NCBI GenBank assembly: GCA_004292515.1
Contig: RDXB01000040.1
Location: forward strand, 62,001 to 126,000
From: Oscillatoriales cyanobacterium
GTDB lineage: Bacteria > Cyanobacteriota > Cyanobacteriia > CACIAM-69d
Length of the DNA stretch: 64,000 nucleotides
Direction of reading: 5' to 3'
A program made the translations under genes and the position numbers. The notes under the pieces are model-generated. The model had not been told where the DNA came from. It searched no databases and was given only the letters and a program-made list of their open reading frames with translations. Below, piece after piece: positions 9,071 through 17,144 of this stretch; the stretch's first letter is position 1; the number at the start of each line of letters is the position of its first letter.

Positions 9071-9928
9071 GTGTTGGATCGCGAGCCGATCGCGCGGAGT
9101 TTACAAATTTGGCGCGATCGGGGGTTTGATCTACACCTCGCTGAGGGCTGGGATGCTCAGGCGGGTTTTTTGGCGGGAACCGATGCCCAGCGGCGATCGC
9201 AACTGCAAGCAGCCCTCAATGATCCCCGCTGTCGGGCGATCGTTTGTGTGCGGGGCGGCTACGGGGCGGCGCGGCTCCTGGAACACTGGGACTGGCCCCT
9301 GTTTGCCGGTCGGGGCGGGGGGCTGCTGGAGGCAACGGCCCGATCGCCCGTTTGGTTGGTGGGCTTTTCCGACGTGACGGCTCTGCTGTGGAGCTTGGCG
9401 CGGCAGGGGGTGGCCGGTGTCCATGGCCCCGTGCTGACCACCCTTGGCCGGGAGCCAGCTTGGACGGTCGATCGACTGTTTGATCTGTTGGCGGGCCGGG
9501 CGATCGCACCCCTTCAGGGCCAAGGTTGGGGCGGTGGAATCGCAGCTGGTCGGCTGTTTCCCGGCAACCTGACCGTGATCAGCAGCATCCTCAACACACC
9601 CCTACAACCGAGCTTGGAGGGCGCAATTGTGGCGATCGAAGATGTGGCGGAATATCCCTACCGACTCGATCGCCTGTTGACCCAATGGCGTTTGAGCGGG
9701 TTGCTGTCGGCCATTGGCGGGATTGCGATCGGGCATTTCACCGCCTGCGATCCACCGCCCGATCGCCCCAGTTGCTCGATCGCCGAAATGTTGCGCGATC
9801 GACTGGGGGATTTACGGATTCCGATCGTCTCGGGGCTGCCCTTTGGCCATGAGCCACCGAACGCTGCCTTGCCCGTGGGAACCTGGGTGCAACTCGACGG
9901 TGATGCAGGCACCCTTGAGTTTTTGTAG
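9071..9928 (+). CDS. S66 family LD-carboxypeptidase (muramoyltetrapeptide carboxypeptidase-like), 5' end uncertain
   Basis: A 285-residue frame from GTG 9071. S66 enzymes remove the terminal D-Ala from murein tetrapeptides in cell-wall recycling. Visible: VRGGYGAARLL, the nucleophile region VWLVGFSDVTALLW, the EDVAEYPYRLDRLL segment with the catalytic Glu, and LPFGHEPPNAALPVG with the His. Family proteins begin further upstream, and in-frame text back to about 9029 (EPGDRVWAIAPSGPV) clearly belongs to the domain. In that frame no ATG, GTG or TTG occurs before the stop at 8945; only CTG 9026 is available. ATG 8944 would be in frame if the 14-bp tandem repeat had one more or two fewer copies. 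Either a CTG start or a slipped 5' end is possible. Confidence 0.8.
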   Translation: MLDREPIARSLQIWRDRGFDLHLAEGWDAQAGFLAGTDAQRRSQLQAALNDPRCRAIVCVRGGYGAARLLEHWDWPLFAGRGGGLLEATARSPVWLVGFSDVTALLWSLARQGVAGVHGPVLTTLGREPAWTVDRLFDLLAGRAIAPLQGQGWGGGIAAGRLFPGNLTVISSILNTPLQPSLEGAIVAIEDVAEYPYRLDRLLTQWRLSGLLSAIGGIAIGHFTACDPPPDRPSCSIAEMLRDRLGDLRIPIVSGLPFGHEPPNAALPVGTWVQLDGDAGTLEFL

Positions 9929-9979
9929 TGTCGTCCATTCAACGCCCAGGGGAGGGGGATTATACTCCTTCGGGATTTC

Positions 9980-10099
9980 TTGACCGATCCAATTCGGGTG
10001 TCCTTTGTACCCGAGGGGGCTGGCGATCGCCCCGGCCGGTTGGGGCTGACCTTTGCGCCGGGGAAGCGATCGGCCCGCTCTGTCGCTGGTCGTCGCTGA
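9980..10099 (+). pseudogene. 5' fragment of a CDKN3-like phosphatase gene (left copy)
   Basis: From TTG 9980 the frame reads LTDPIRVSFVPEGAGDRPG and RLGLTFAPGK, almost identical over about 88 bases to the start of the fragment at 11933. It then diverges at a GCGATCG site and stops at 10099. Text in another frame (10064-10145) reads plausibly as a C-terminus (LSLVVAEFSDPRPDRPVLVF), as if two gene ends had been joined. Confidence 0.6.
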
Positions 10100-10162
10100 A
10101 TTCAGTGATCCTCGCCCCGATCGCCCCGTGCTAGTCTTTGCCTAAACCCGCGATCGATGCTG

Positions 10163-10254
10163 GGCAGTGTCGTAATCCAGTCATGATTTGCTGATAAAAA
10201 GCCCAGGGCTGTAGGCAAGTTTTTGCCACAAATTATCACCTCATCGGCACTGCC
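10163..10254 (+). repeat. 92-nt hairpin element, copy 1
   Basis: An imperfect long hairpin bounded by GGCAGTG and CACTGCC, with inner pairing ATGATTTG/CAAATTAT. The same element recurs at 10809 and 11443 and brackets both pentapeptide genes. After it come a conserved AT-rich leader and the shared text CAGTAGGTGACACATCATG at the gene start. It could act as terminator, leader structure or duplication boundary. Confidence 0.8.
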
Positions 10255-10394
10255 AATTTTATTTTTTGTTTTATTTTACAACTTGGTTGCAACTGGCTTT
10301 TAAGATTTTTAAAGACCCTTAAAACCCTTCTAGATCTGTGATTTAGTTGATCACCAAACAGGCTTATTCAGCCAATTTCAGTAGGTGACACATC

Positions 10395-10784
10395 ATGATG
10401 GAAAATAAACAAGCTAATTCTTTAAAAAGTGATGTTCGTGGATGGAATGTATGGAGAAACACCATCTACGGAGAGGGAAAACCCATTGAACTGAGCTTTA
10501 CCGACCTGAGCCGTGCCAACTTGTGCGGTGCCGACCTGCACGATGCCAGACTGCGCTATGCCAGACTGGAACAGGCCGACCTGCACGGTGCCGACCTGCG
10601 CGGTGCCGACCTGACCGGTGCTGACCTGAGCCGTGCCGACCTGACCGGTGCCGACCTGATCGGTGCTGACCTTCGCGAGGCTAACCTGACCGATGCTGAC
10701 CTTCGCGAGGCCAAGGTAAACGAGCACACTAAGTGGCCCACCGCAGATTTTGATTTCGCTGCTCTGGGAGTTACCACCGCATGA
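10395..10784 (+). CDS. Pentapeptide repeat protein (tandem copy 1)
   Basis: A 129-residue protein. The N-terminus (MMENKQANSLKSDVRGWNVWRNTIYGEGKPIELS) precedes about 15 A(D/N)LxG-type pentapeptides (GADLRGADLTGADLSRADL), which form a right-handed quadrilateral beta helix. A short tail follows: [21 protein letters not shown]. Small proteins of this kind are common in cyanobacteria and mostly of unknown role. The closest relative in view is the next gene, which shares leader, N-terminal plan and tail (TADFDFAA), so the pair arose by tandem duplication. No signal peptide is visible. ATG 10398 is an equally good start. Confidence 0.85.
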   Translation: MMENKQANSLKSDVRGWNVWRNTIYGEGKPIELSFTDLSRANLCGADLHDARLRYARLEQADLHGADLRGADLTGADLSRADLTGADLIGADLREANLTDADLREAKVNEHTKWPTADFDFAALGVTTA

Positions 10785-10808
10785 TTTGTTAGAGGAACTA
10801 AATTTCCG

Positions 10809-10899
10809 GGCAGTGTCGTAATCCAGTCATGATTTGCAGATGCAAGCCCCAGGCTGTAAGCAAGTTTCTGCCGCAAATCATCACCTCATCGGCACTGCT
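10809..10899 (+). repeat. Hairpin element, copy 2, with duplicated leader
   Basis: The second copy of the hairpin element: GGCAGTG...CACTGC, inner pairing CATGATTTGC/GCAAATCAT. It begins 24 bases after the stop of pentapeptide gene 1 and is followed by a leader about 140 bases long that closely matches the one before gene 1. Confidence 0.8.
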
Positions 10900-11039
10900 A
10901 ATTTGATCTTTTGTTTTATTTTACAACTTGGTTGTAACTAGCTTTTAAGATTTTCAAATATCCTTAAAATCCTCCTAGACCTGTGCTTTAGTTGATCACC
11001 AAACAGGCTTATTCAGCCAATTTCAGTAGGCGACACATC

Positions 11040-11417
11040 ATGGCCATTGACGAACAAGTTGATTTATTAAAACGCGATGTTCTTGGATGGACTAGATGGA
11101 GAAATGTTTACGGAAAGGGAGAATATATTGACCTGCGCAAGGCTGACCTGACCGAGGCCAAACTGAGCAATGCCGATCTGCACAAGGCTGACCTGATCGG
11201 TGCCAAACTGACCGGTGCCAAACTGATCAATGCCAACTTGACTGGTGCCAACCTGAGCGATGCTGACCTGAGCGGTGCCAACCTGATCGATGCCAAACTG
11301 ACTGGTGCCAACCTGACTGGTGCCAACCTGACCGGTGCCAAGGCAAGCAAGAACACTCAGTGGCCCACCGCAGATTTTGATTTCGCTGCTCGGGGAGTGA
11401 CCATCGGATATTATTAA
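11040..11417 (+). CDS. Pentapeptide repeat protein (tandem copy 2)
   Basis: A 125-residue protein starting [32 protein letters not shown], followed by about 14 pentapeptides such as [24 protein letters not shown] and the tail [22 protein letters not shown]. The repeats favour A(K/N)LTG where copy 1 favours ADLRG, so the faces of the helix differ in charge (fewer acidic residues here). The frame is open from 10992, but ATG 11040 occupies the same place in the duplicated leader as the start of copy 1 (GTAGGCGACACATCATG). Function unknown; probably a paralogue pair with separate targets. Confidence 0.85.
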   Translation: MAIDEQVDLLKRDVLGWTRWRNVYGKGEYIDLRKADLTEAKLSNADLHKADLIGAKLTGAKLINANLTGANLSDADLSGANLIDAKLTGANLTGANLTGAKASKNTQWPTADFDFAARGVTIGYY

Positions 11418-11442
11418 TCAAATCAGAGAAACTAAATTTCCG

Positions 11443-11533
11443 GGCAGTACCGTAATCCAGTCATGATTTGTTGATAAAAGCCCTGGGCTATAGGCAGGTT
11501 TTTGCCAAAAATCATCACCTCATCGGCACTGCC
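11443..11533 (+). repeat. Hairpin element, copy 3 (no gene behind it)
   Basis: The third copy: GGCAGT...CACTGCC with the TCATGATTTG/AAAATCATCA inner arm, 25 bases after the stop of pentapeptide gene 2. The conserved leader text breaks off shortly after it, and no pentapeptide gene follows. Confidence 0.75.
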
Positions 11534-11932
11534 AATTTGCTTTTTCTGTTTTTTGAATTGATTGCGATTAAATTCATTGAATTCTATTTCAAAGTCTCCT
11601 TTTTTTAGACTTGTTTTGATCTGATCGAAGAGAAAATCTTGTTAGTCGAAATGTTGAATCTCTCTATTTTGTTTTTGACTGAAAATTTTTACTTAAAGTT
11701 GAGCAGCGATCGTTAATTCCCTGGTAGAGCTTATTAGTAGAAAAAAGGTGATTGTCAAGAATTATTGGTTATAAAAAATTTACTTCTGTGATCTGAATTC
11801 TGTAAAAAATGCCATCGGAAAGAGAGTCCAAAAACGTCTCAGGAGGGATTTTAAGAATAATTTGGAACTAGCCTCAGAGCGATTTTGGGCGGAAACTGAT
11901 CATGACAACGGTGGTATATAGTCCGCGATTAT
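11534..11932. other. AT-rich spacer, no gene seen
   Basis: A stretch of 399 bases markedly richer in A and T than the rest of the window (for example TTATTGGTTATAAAAAATTTAC). It may be foreign or regulatory DNA left by the rearrangement that built this patch. No open frame of note and no RNA gene recognised. Confidence 0.5.
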
Positions 11933-12160
11933 TTGAGTGATCCGATTCGGGTGTCCTTTGTACCCGAGGGGGCGGGCGATCGCCCCGGCCGGTTGGGCTT
12001 GACCTTTGCGCCGGGGAAACAAGCGATCGCCCAGTTCATGGGTGGCCCTTGGGCGCGGGATCTGGATGTGGATTTGCGGCGGCTGATTGAGGTCTATGGA
12101 GTCAATCGGCTGGTGTTGTTGCTGGAAAACGAGATTTTCCCTCGCCCAATTACCCGCTAA
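11933..12160 (+). pseudogene. Truncated CDKN3-like phosphatase gene (right copy)
   Basis: A 75-codon frame from TTG 11933: SDPIRVSFVPEGAGDRPG, LGLTFAPGKQ, then GPWARDLDVDLRRLIEVYGVNRLVLLLENE. This matches my memory of the N-terminal half of the cyanobacterial 'cyclin-dependent kinase inhibitor 3' type dual-specificity phosphatases. Full-length members are about twice as long and carry a later HCxxxxxR active site, which is missing here: the frame ends at EIFPRPITR. It shares about 90 per cent identity over 88 bases with the fragment at 9980. Probably non-functional, though a short expressed peptide cannot be excluded. Confidence 0.6.
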
Positions 12161-12283
12161 TGGCCACTCAAAAATCGTTGCAAACCGTTACGAAGCAAGA
12201 GAGTCGCCCTTGCTCACACGGGTGGTAAGCTGTCTAGGCACTCGATTTAACAAACCGGTTTTTGTAAGAAGGAAGCGGCGACG

Positions 12284-13348
12284 ATGACCAGCGCAAACGA
12301 TACACCTTACTTGTTGCGAGCGCTGCGGGGCGAAGAACTGCCTCGCCCGCCCGTGTGGATGATGCGCCAAGCCGGGCGTTACATGAAGGTCTATCGGGAC
12401 TTGCGCGAAAAATATCCGTCCTTCCGCGATCGCTCGGAAATTGCTGACTTGGCGATCGAAATCTCCCTGCAACCCTTTCGTGCCTTCCAACCCGACGGCG
12501 TGATCATGTTCTCGGACATCCTCACGCCCCTAACCGGCATCGGCATCCCCTTCGACATCATCGAAAGCCGCGGCCCCGTGATTGAGTCGCCCATTCGGAC
12601 AATGGAGCAAGTCCAGGCCCTGACCCGCCTCGATCCCGATGCGGCCATGCCCTACATCCGCACGATCCTGACCACCCTGCGCCAAGAAGTGGGCAACAAG
12701 GCGGCTGTGTTGGGCTTTGTGGGTGCGCCCTGGACGCTGGCGGCCTACGCGATCGAGGGCAAAAGCTCCAAAGAATATGCCGTAATTAAGCAGATGGCCT
12801 TCTCGGAGCCGACCGTGCTGCACGCTTTCCTCGAAAAGCTGTCGGACATGGTGGCCGATTATATGTGCCATCAAATTGACTGCGGCGCGCAGATGGTGCA
12901 AATGTTCGACTCTTGGGCTGGGCAACTGTCGCCCCAGGACTACGACACCTTTGCGCTGCCCTACCAACAACGGGCCTTCAAGAAAGTGCGCGATCGCTAC
13001 CCCGATGTGCCCCTAGTGCTCTACATCAGCGGCAGCGCTGGCATTCTGGAGCGGATGGGCCAATCGGGTGCAAACGTGGTCAGCGTTGATTGGACGGTGG
13101 ACATGGCCGATGCGCGCCGTCGCCTGGGCCCAGACATGATGGTGCAGGGGAACATGGATCCCGGTGTGCTGTTTGGCTCCAAGGCGTTCATCCGCGATCG
13201 GATCATCGACACGATCAACAAAGCCGGCCGCAAGGGCCACGTCCTGAACCTGGGCCACGGCATCCTGTCCACCACGCCAGAAGAGAACGCCGCCTTCTTC
13301 TTTGAAACGGCCAAGAACGCGGACAAACTGCTGGTGGGCGCGCGCTAA
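12284..13348 (+). CDS. hemE: Uroporphyrinogen decarboxylase
   Basis: A 354-residue cytosolic enzyme of tetrapyrrole synthesis. It decarboxylates the four acetate side chains of uroporphyrinogen III to give coproporphyrinogen III, on the path to heme, chlorophyll and phycobilins. The N-terminal substrate-binding motif [15 protein letters not shown] is intact, [12 protein letters not shown] and [16 protein letters not shown] follow, and the C-terminal [14 protein letters not shown] is the usual signature. The length is normal for the family. ATG 12284 has AAGGAAG at good spacing. It is followed by a strong terminator and has no operon partner. Confidence 0.97.
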   Translation: MTSANDTPYLLRALRGEELPRPPVWMMRQAGRYMKVYRDLREKYPSFRDRSEIADLAIEISLQPFRAFQPDGVIMFSDILTPLTGIGIPFDIIESRGPVIESPIRTMEQVQALTRLDPDAAMPYIRTILTTLRQEVGNKAAVLGFVGAPWTLAAYAIEGKSSKEYAVIKQMAFSEPTVLHAFLEKLSDMVADYMCHQIDCGAQMVQMFDSWAGQLSPQDYDTFALPYQQRAFKKVRDRYPDVPLVLYISGSAGILERMGQSGANVVSVDWTVDMADARRRLGPDMMVQGNMDPGVLFGSKAFIRDRIIDTINKAGRKGHVLNLGHGILSTTPEENAAFFFETAKNADKLLVGAR

Positions 13349-13382
13349 AACATCAGCACCCGCCGCAACTCCATCACTCCCT

Positions 13383-13423
13383 GCGAGGGCGATCGACGAG
13401 CGATCGCCCTCGCTTGTGTTTTG
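13383..13423 (+). terminator. Terminator of hemE
   Basis: A 13-bp perfect stem, GCGAGGGCGATCG / CGATCGCCCTCGC, with a 5-base loop, followed by TTGTGTTTTGT, 34 bases after the hemE stop. The stem contains HIP1 text, so part of the symmetry is HIP1-derived. Confidence 0.8.
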
Positions 13424-14427
13424 TACCCATCTGGCCCGAGCTGGCACGACTCATTAACCGCTAGCCGGTTCAACATCCCCTGAGCAAAACTCTGAGTAAA
13501 AAATCTGGGCACAAAAATCTGGCAGGACTGACGCAAAACCTCAATTGCCCTCACACCCCAATCCCTTCGCTCCACTTGGGAGCAGGGGACCCGGCATCTG
13601 TCTTCCCTCGCCCTTTTTAGGGGAGGGGCAAGGGGTGAGGGTTTTGCAGAATTCTGCGTAAGGCCTGCCTGAATTCGCCAACGGTTGTGGGTCAGGGGTG
13701 GCGAATGGCTGGCGATCAGGAGTTGGAGAATCACTCATGGCGTTAATTCCCCACAGCAGATATGGGAAGCACAAACAATCCTGACCCAATTCTGGTCGTG
13801 AACCCACGACTCAGAAACCCAAAACCCAGCAAGACAGATTCCCCAGGATGCGACAGCTACCAGGATTTAAGGAAGGGATCTGAGAGGAAAAGCTGTTGCA
13901 GAGATGGGATGATGCGAACTCAGCAGCAGCAGTGTGTATATGATGAATAGAATTTTCAATAAAATGGCTACTTTTGCTTTATAAGGCAACAGTGCTTGAG
14001 GGATTTTAGGCCCAGCACTGGCGGAATTTAGTTGTGGACTGGGGGGCGGGGATCGGTGAGGGTTGTTAGATTATCTCTCGCTACCTAAGCGCTGTAAGAT
14101 TCGCTAAGCAAAGACTTCTGAGCAGATTGGTCTTAGGAGCTAACTGGCTGATTGATGCGATCATCCCTCACTGGCCACTCAGCAGAGGGATAGTCAGTTC
14201 TAGCCCAGACCTAGTTCCTAGAGGCGGAATCACTGAGACTAGCTGACCCCAATTATTGAGAAAGTCTTGCAGATTGCTGGTGCGAGATTTGCCCGTTCCT
14301 AGAATGGAGTCGATCGCTAAAACTCAATTGTTCTTAGCCTGCAACCTGCGCTGAGTTGCACTGGGTGAAGCGAACTGGAACCGATTGGAATTTAGTAGCC
14401 CAGTTGGGTTGCAAGGAAGGGTCATTC
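13424..14427. other. 1-kb non-coding region upstream of the feo cluster
   Basis: No convincing gene; an open frame at 13762-13950 has no recognisable content. It holds the inverted-repeat element at 13521-13669 and otherwise mixed sequence, including several short direct and inverted words around 14060-14260 (for example GCGCTGTAAGATTCGCTAAGC). It should carry the iron-regulated feo promoter, but I could not identify a Fur box with confidence. Confidence 0.5.
13521..13669. mobile_element. MITE-like element with 14-bp terminal inverted repeats (family C)
   Basis: The left end GGCAGGACTGACGC and right end GCGTAAGGCCTGCC are imperfect inverted repeats 149 bases apart overall. They continue inward as CAAAACCTC..CCCTCACACCCC against GGGGTGAGGGTTTTGC. 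Ends of the GGACTTACGCA type are familiar from non-autonomous elements in cyanobacterial genomes. No coding capacity. Confidence 0.65.
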
Positions 14428-15057
14428 ATGGATTGTCATCAGTGCCACCAAAACCATGGCAGTTGTGGGTCAAAGCGATCGCTCCGGTGGTTGCCCTTTA
14501 GTGAAAATCTCACTCGCCCCCCGATTGAACCGGGTGGGCCGCAAATTGCCCTAGTCGGTATGCCGAATGTGGGCAAATCCGTGCTGTTTCATGCCCTAAC
14601 CGATACCTATGTCACGGTATCTAACTATCCCGGAACCACGGTGGAAGTGACTCGCGGAGCCGTGACCCTGGGTGATCGGGCCGTCAGCGTAATTGACACA
14701 CCAGGGATGTATTCCCTATTGCCAATCAGTGAAGAAGAACGAGTCGCCCGAGACTTATTGATCTCGGAATCTTTCGGGGCGATCGTTCATGTGTTGGATG
14801 CCAAGAATTTGGGACGAATGTTGTCTTTGACGGCGCAGTTGCTAGAGGCAGAATTGCCCGTAATTGTGGCGGTGAACATGATGGATGAGGCCCAACGGTG
14901 GGGCCTAACCATCGATCGAGAAGCCCTGGTCGCCAAGTTGGGCGTGCCGGTGGTTTTGATGGCGGCAGCCCGCAATCGGGGCGTGGATCAATTGCGAGAA
15001 GCCCTAGCTGATCGCCTAGCCAGCACCTCAGTTCCAGCCGTTGCAGCGGTGGGCTAG
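14428..15057 (+). CDS. feoB: FeoB GTPase domain as a separate protein (split FeoB, part 1)
   Basis: A 209-residue soluble G protein that would gate ferrous iron import. The N-terminus is cysteine-rich (MDCHQCHQNHGSCG). G1 is GMPNVGKS at about residue 48, G2 lies in NYPGTT, G3 is DTPGMY and G4 is VNMMDEAQ. The frame ends after the G domain (LADRLASTSVPAVAAVG); in ordinary FeoB a helical linker and membrane region would continue. That continuation is the next gene, 61 bases downstream. The longest frame starts at 14356, but ATG 14428 has AAGGAAGG upstream. The symbol is used for the split gene as a whole. Confidence 0.9.
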   Translation: MDCHQCHQNHGSCGSKRSLRWLPFSENLTRPPIEPGGPQIALVGMPNVGKSVLFHALTDTYVTVSNYPGTTVEVTRGAVTLGDRAVSVIDTPGMYSLLPISEEERVARDLLISESFGAIVHVLDAKNLGRMLSLTAQLLEAELPVIVAVNMMDEAQRWGLTIDREALVAKLGVPVVLMAAARNRGVDQLREALADRLASTSVPAVAAVG

Positions 15058-15118
15058 GTCGGTTGATTATTGACCTATCCAGGCTATTCAAACACAACTC
15101 AATTGAAAGAACAAAACA

Positions 15119-16573
15119 ATGAGTATAAAAATCCGATATTTAGCGCCGATCGAAGCGGCGATCACTCAGATTGAAATTTGGTGGCGATCGGGCTGGGGCC
15201 AAGATTTTGTTGATCGCCATTTGTCACCCCGCAGCTTTGCATTATTACTGCTCCAAAAAGATCCCAATTTGTGGGAGCAATTACCGGGTAATCGACAACA
15301 GGACTTGGAGCAACTGATTGCCACCACCCAAGCCCAAATCAGCCGACCGATTTCACTAGAAATTGCCCAAGCACGCCAGGAATTTGCCCAGGCAATCGAA
15401 CAAACTACCTTGGCAGAACCCAATCCTAACCAACGTCACTGGGGTGAAAAAATCCACAAGCTAACGGTCAATCCGATCTCCGGCTTCCCGATCCTAGTGT
15501 TGGTGCTCTATTGGGGCGTTTATAAGTTTGTTGGGGAGTTTGGAGCCGGGGAACTGGTCGATCGAATCGAAACTTTTTTTGAGGAACAAATCAACCCCGT
15601 TGTTAACCATGTGACGGAGCAGGCGATTCCCTGGCCCTCGTTACAGGATCTGTTTGCCCATGAGTACGGGATTATTACCCTCGGAATTCGCTATGCCACA
15701 GCGATCGTGCTGCCGGTGGTCGCGACCTATTTCCTAATGTTTTCGTTGCTGGAAGATAGCGGCTATTTGCCTCGCTTGTCCCTGATGCTCGATCGACTGT
15801 TTAAGGCGATCGGTCTCTCGGGCCGAGCCGTCATCCCGATCGTCTTGGGGTTGGGCTGTGACACCATGGCTACGATCGTCACCCGCACCCTAGAGACCAA
15901 ACGGGAACGCCTAATCGCCACCTTTTTGTTGTCCTTGGCGATTCCCTGTGCAGCCCAATGGGGTGTGATCTTGGGACTCTTGGCCCAGCGTCCAGCAGCC
16001 CTAGTCACCTGGGCTGGGTTGATTGTGGGAATCTTCCTGCTCGCTGGCTTTTGCATTGATAAATTCCTGCCCGGTTCGGCAGCTCAGTTTTATATTGAAC
16101 TACCTCCCCTGCGTCTACCCAAAATCCGCAACGTAATTACCAAAACCTGGGTGCGGATGAAGTGGTATTTCTGGGAAGTGTTGCCCCTGTTTATTTGGGC
16201 TTCAGCGATTATTTGGGTGGGACGCTTGACGGGGGTTTTTGATTGGCTGATTAGCGGGATTGAACCGATCGCCCTTGCCCTGGGTTTACCAAAAGAAACT
16301 GCGCCGATCTTGCTCTATGGTTTCTTCCGCAGAGACTACGGAGCGGCTGGCTTATTTGACTTACAACAAGGTGGCCAGCTCACGGGCGATCAGCTCTTAA
16401 TTTCGGCGGTGGTGCTGACACTCTTTTTGCCTTGCATTGCTCAGTTGCAGATGATCATCAAAGAGCGCGGAGTCAAAACGGCCGTGCTGATGGTGTCGTT
16501 CATTTTCCCTTTTGCCTTGGCTGTGGGCTATGTTTTGAACTGGGGTCTGAACCTGTTTCAGATTTCGCTCTAG
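15119..16573 (+). CDS. feoB: FeoB membrane permease domain as a separate protein (split FeoB, part 2)
   Basis: A 484-residue inner-membrane protein. It starts MSIKIRYLAPIEAAITQIE, which corresponds to the hinge that follows the G domain in fused FeoB. About eight membrane segments follow, including the two FeoB gate repeats: GLSGRAVIPIVLGLGCDTMATIVTRTLE with LAIPCAAQWGVI, and the C-terminal LFLPCIAQLQMIIKERG. The conserved gate cysteines are present. Together with the preceding GTPase it should form the ferrous iron channel. The start has a GAAAGAA upstream. There is a 61-base gap between the two halves and each has its own start and stop, so this is not a simple frameshift. Confidence 0.9.
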   Translation: MSIKIRYLAPIEAAITQIEIWWRSGWGQDFVDRHLSPRSFALLLLQKDPNLWEQLPGNRQQDLEQLIATTQAQISRPISLEIAQARQEFAQAIEQTTLAEPNPNQRHWGEKIHKLTVNPISGFPILVLVLYWGVYKFVGEFGAGELVDRIETFFEEQINPVVNHVTEQAIPWPSLQDLFAHEYGIITLGIRYATAIVLPVVATYFLMFSLLEDSGYLPRLSLMLDRLFKAIGLSGRAVIPIVLGLGCDTMATIVTRTLETKRERLIATFLLSLAIPCAAQWGVILGLLAQRPAALVTWAGLIVGIFLLAGFCIDKFLPGSAAQFYIELPPLRLPKIRNVITKTWVRMKWYFWEVLPLFIWASAIIWVGRLTGVFDWLISGIEPIALALGLPKETAPILLYGFFRRDYGAAGLFDLQQGGQLTGDQLLISAVVLTLFLPCIAQLQMIIKERGVKTAVLMVSFIFPFALAVGYVLNWGLNLFQISL

Positions 16574-16598
16574 GGCAATAATGTTTGAACACTGAATA

Positions 16599-16738
16599 TA
16601 GGGGGCTATTCTCCAATCTCTGAGACTTGCATCCTGTGATTACGAAATCTTGGGGGCAAGGGGCTGAAGCCCCTTATCTGGGACGATTATGCTAAGGAAG
16701 ATCAACCCTTTTAACCCTGAGGAGTCGTATTCGTCCTA
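16599..16738. mobile_element. Decayed family A element between feoB and feoA
   Basis: 140 bp with left end TAGGGGGCTATT and right end TCGTCCTA. The core is GGGGGCAAGGGGCTGAAGCCCCTTATCTGGGACGATTATG, as two blocks of the family A interior. The ends have diverged from the consensus, so this looks like an older insertion. Confidence 0.65.
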
Positions 16739-16770
16739 ACCTGGTTTTCTACCGCTGGAGACTGACTGCC

Positions 16771-17034
16771 ATGAATGATTTATCCACAATTCGATCGAGC
16801 GATCCCCACTGGATTGTTCATTTGGAAACCCAGGATGATGCCATGCTCCGCAAGCTGACGGCGCTGGGGATTTTGCCGGGAAATCAAATTGCGATCGAGC
16901 AGCGGTTTCCGTCCTATATCGTCACCATTGGTCGCACCCGGGCCGCCCTCGATCGGGAAACGGTGCAATGCATTTTTGTGACTCGGGAACAGCGTACGGA
17001 TGCCAATTCCAACTCAGACTCCGCCATGCCCTAG
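16771..17034 (+). CDS. feoA: FeoA family protein
   Basis: An 87-residue SH3-like small cytosolic protein that works with FeoB in ferrous iron uptake. It contains HIVHLE-type strand text (WIVHLETQD) and the family core LRKLTALGILPGNQIAIEQRFP, ending VQCIFVTREQ. It lies downstream of the two feoB halves, whereas feoA usually comes first. A family A element sits in the 197-base gap, so coexpression depends on whether that element terminates transcription. ATG 16771 has the weak upstream text CTGGAGA. Confidence 0.85.
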   Translation: MNDLSTIRSSDPHWIVHLETQDDAMLRKLTALGILPGNQIAIEQRFPSYIVTIGRTRAALDRETVQCIFVTREQRTDANSNSDSAMP

Positions 17035-17144
17035 GCTGCTGATCGCCCCTGGAGCCGGGCATCTAGTAACAGGCGCGCTGGTTTGTTAAGATTGCCCGAT
17101 CGCATTCAGCACAAGCCGATCAGGACGGGGAGCAACCAAGCAGC

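Noticed and set aside
10163-11533. Integron-type gene cassettes (attC sites) around the pentapeptide genes
   Set aside because: The hairpins repeat and flank single genes, which resembles cassettes. But the GTTRRRY/RYYYAAC core sites are missing, the leaders are duplicated with the genes, and no integrase is seen. Tandem duplication explains it better.
13762-13950. A 62-codon frame upstream of the feo cluster
   Set aside because: Low-complexity start, no motif, and no ribosome-binding site; probably chance.
15055-15119. FeoB split as a simple sequencing frameshift
   Set aside because: There is a 61-base gap, and each half has its own start and stop, so a single-base error cannot join them.
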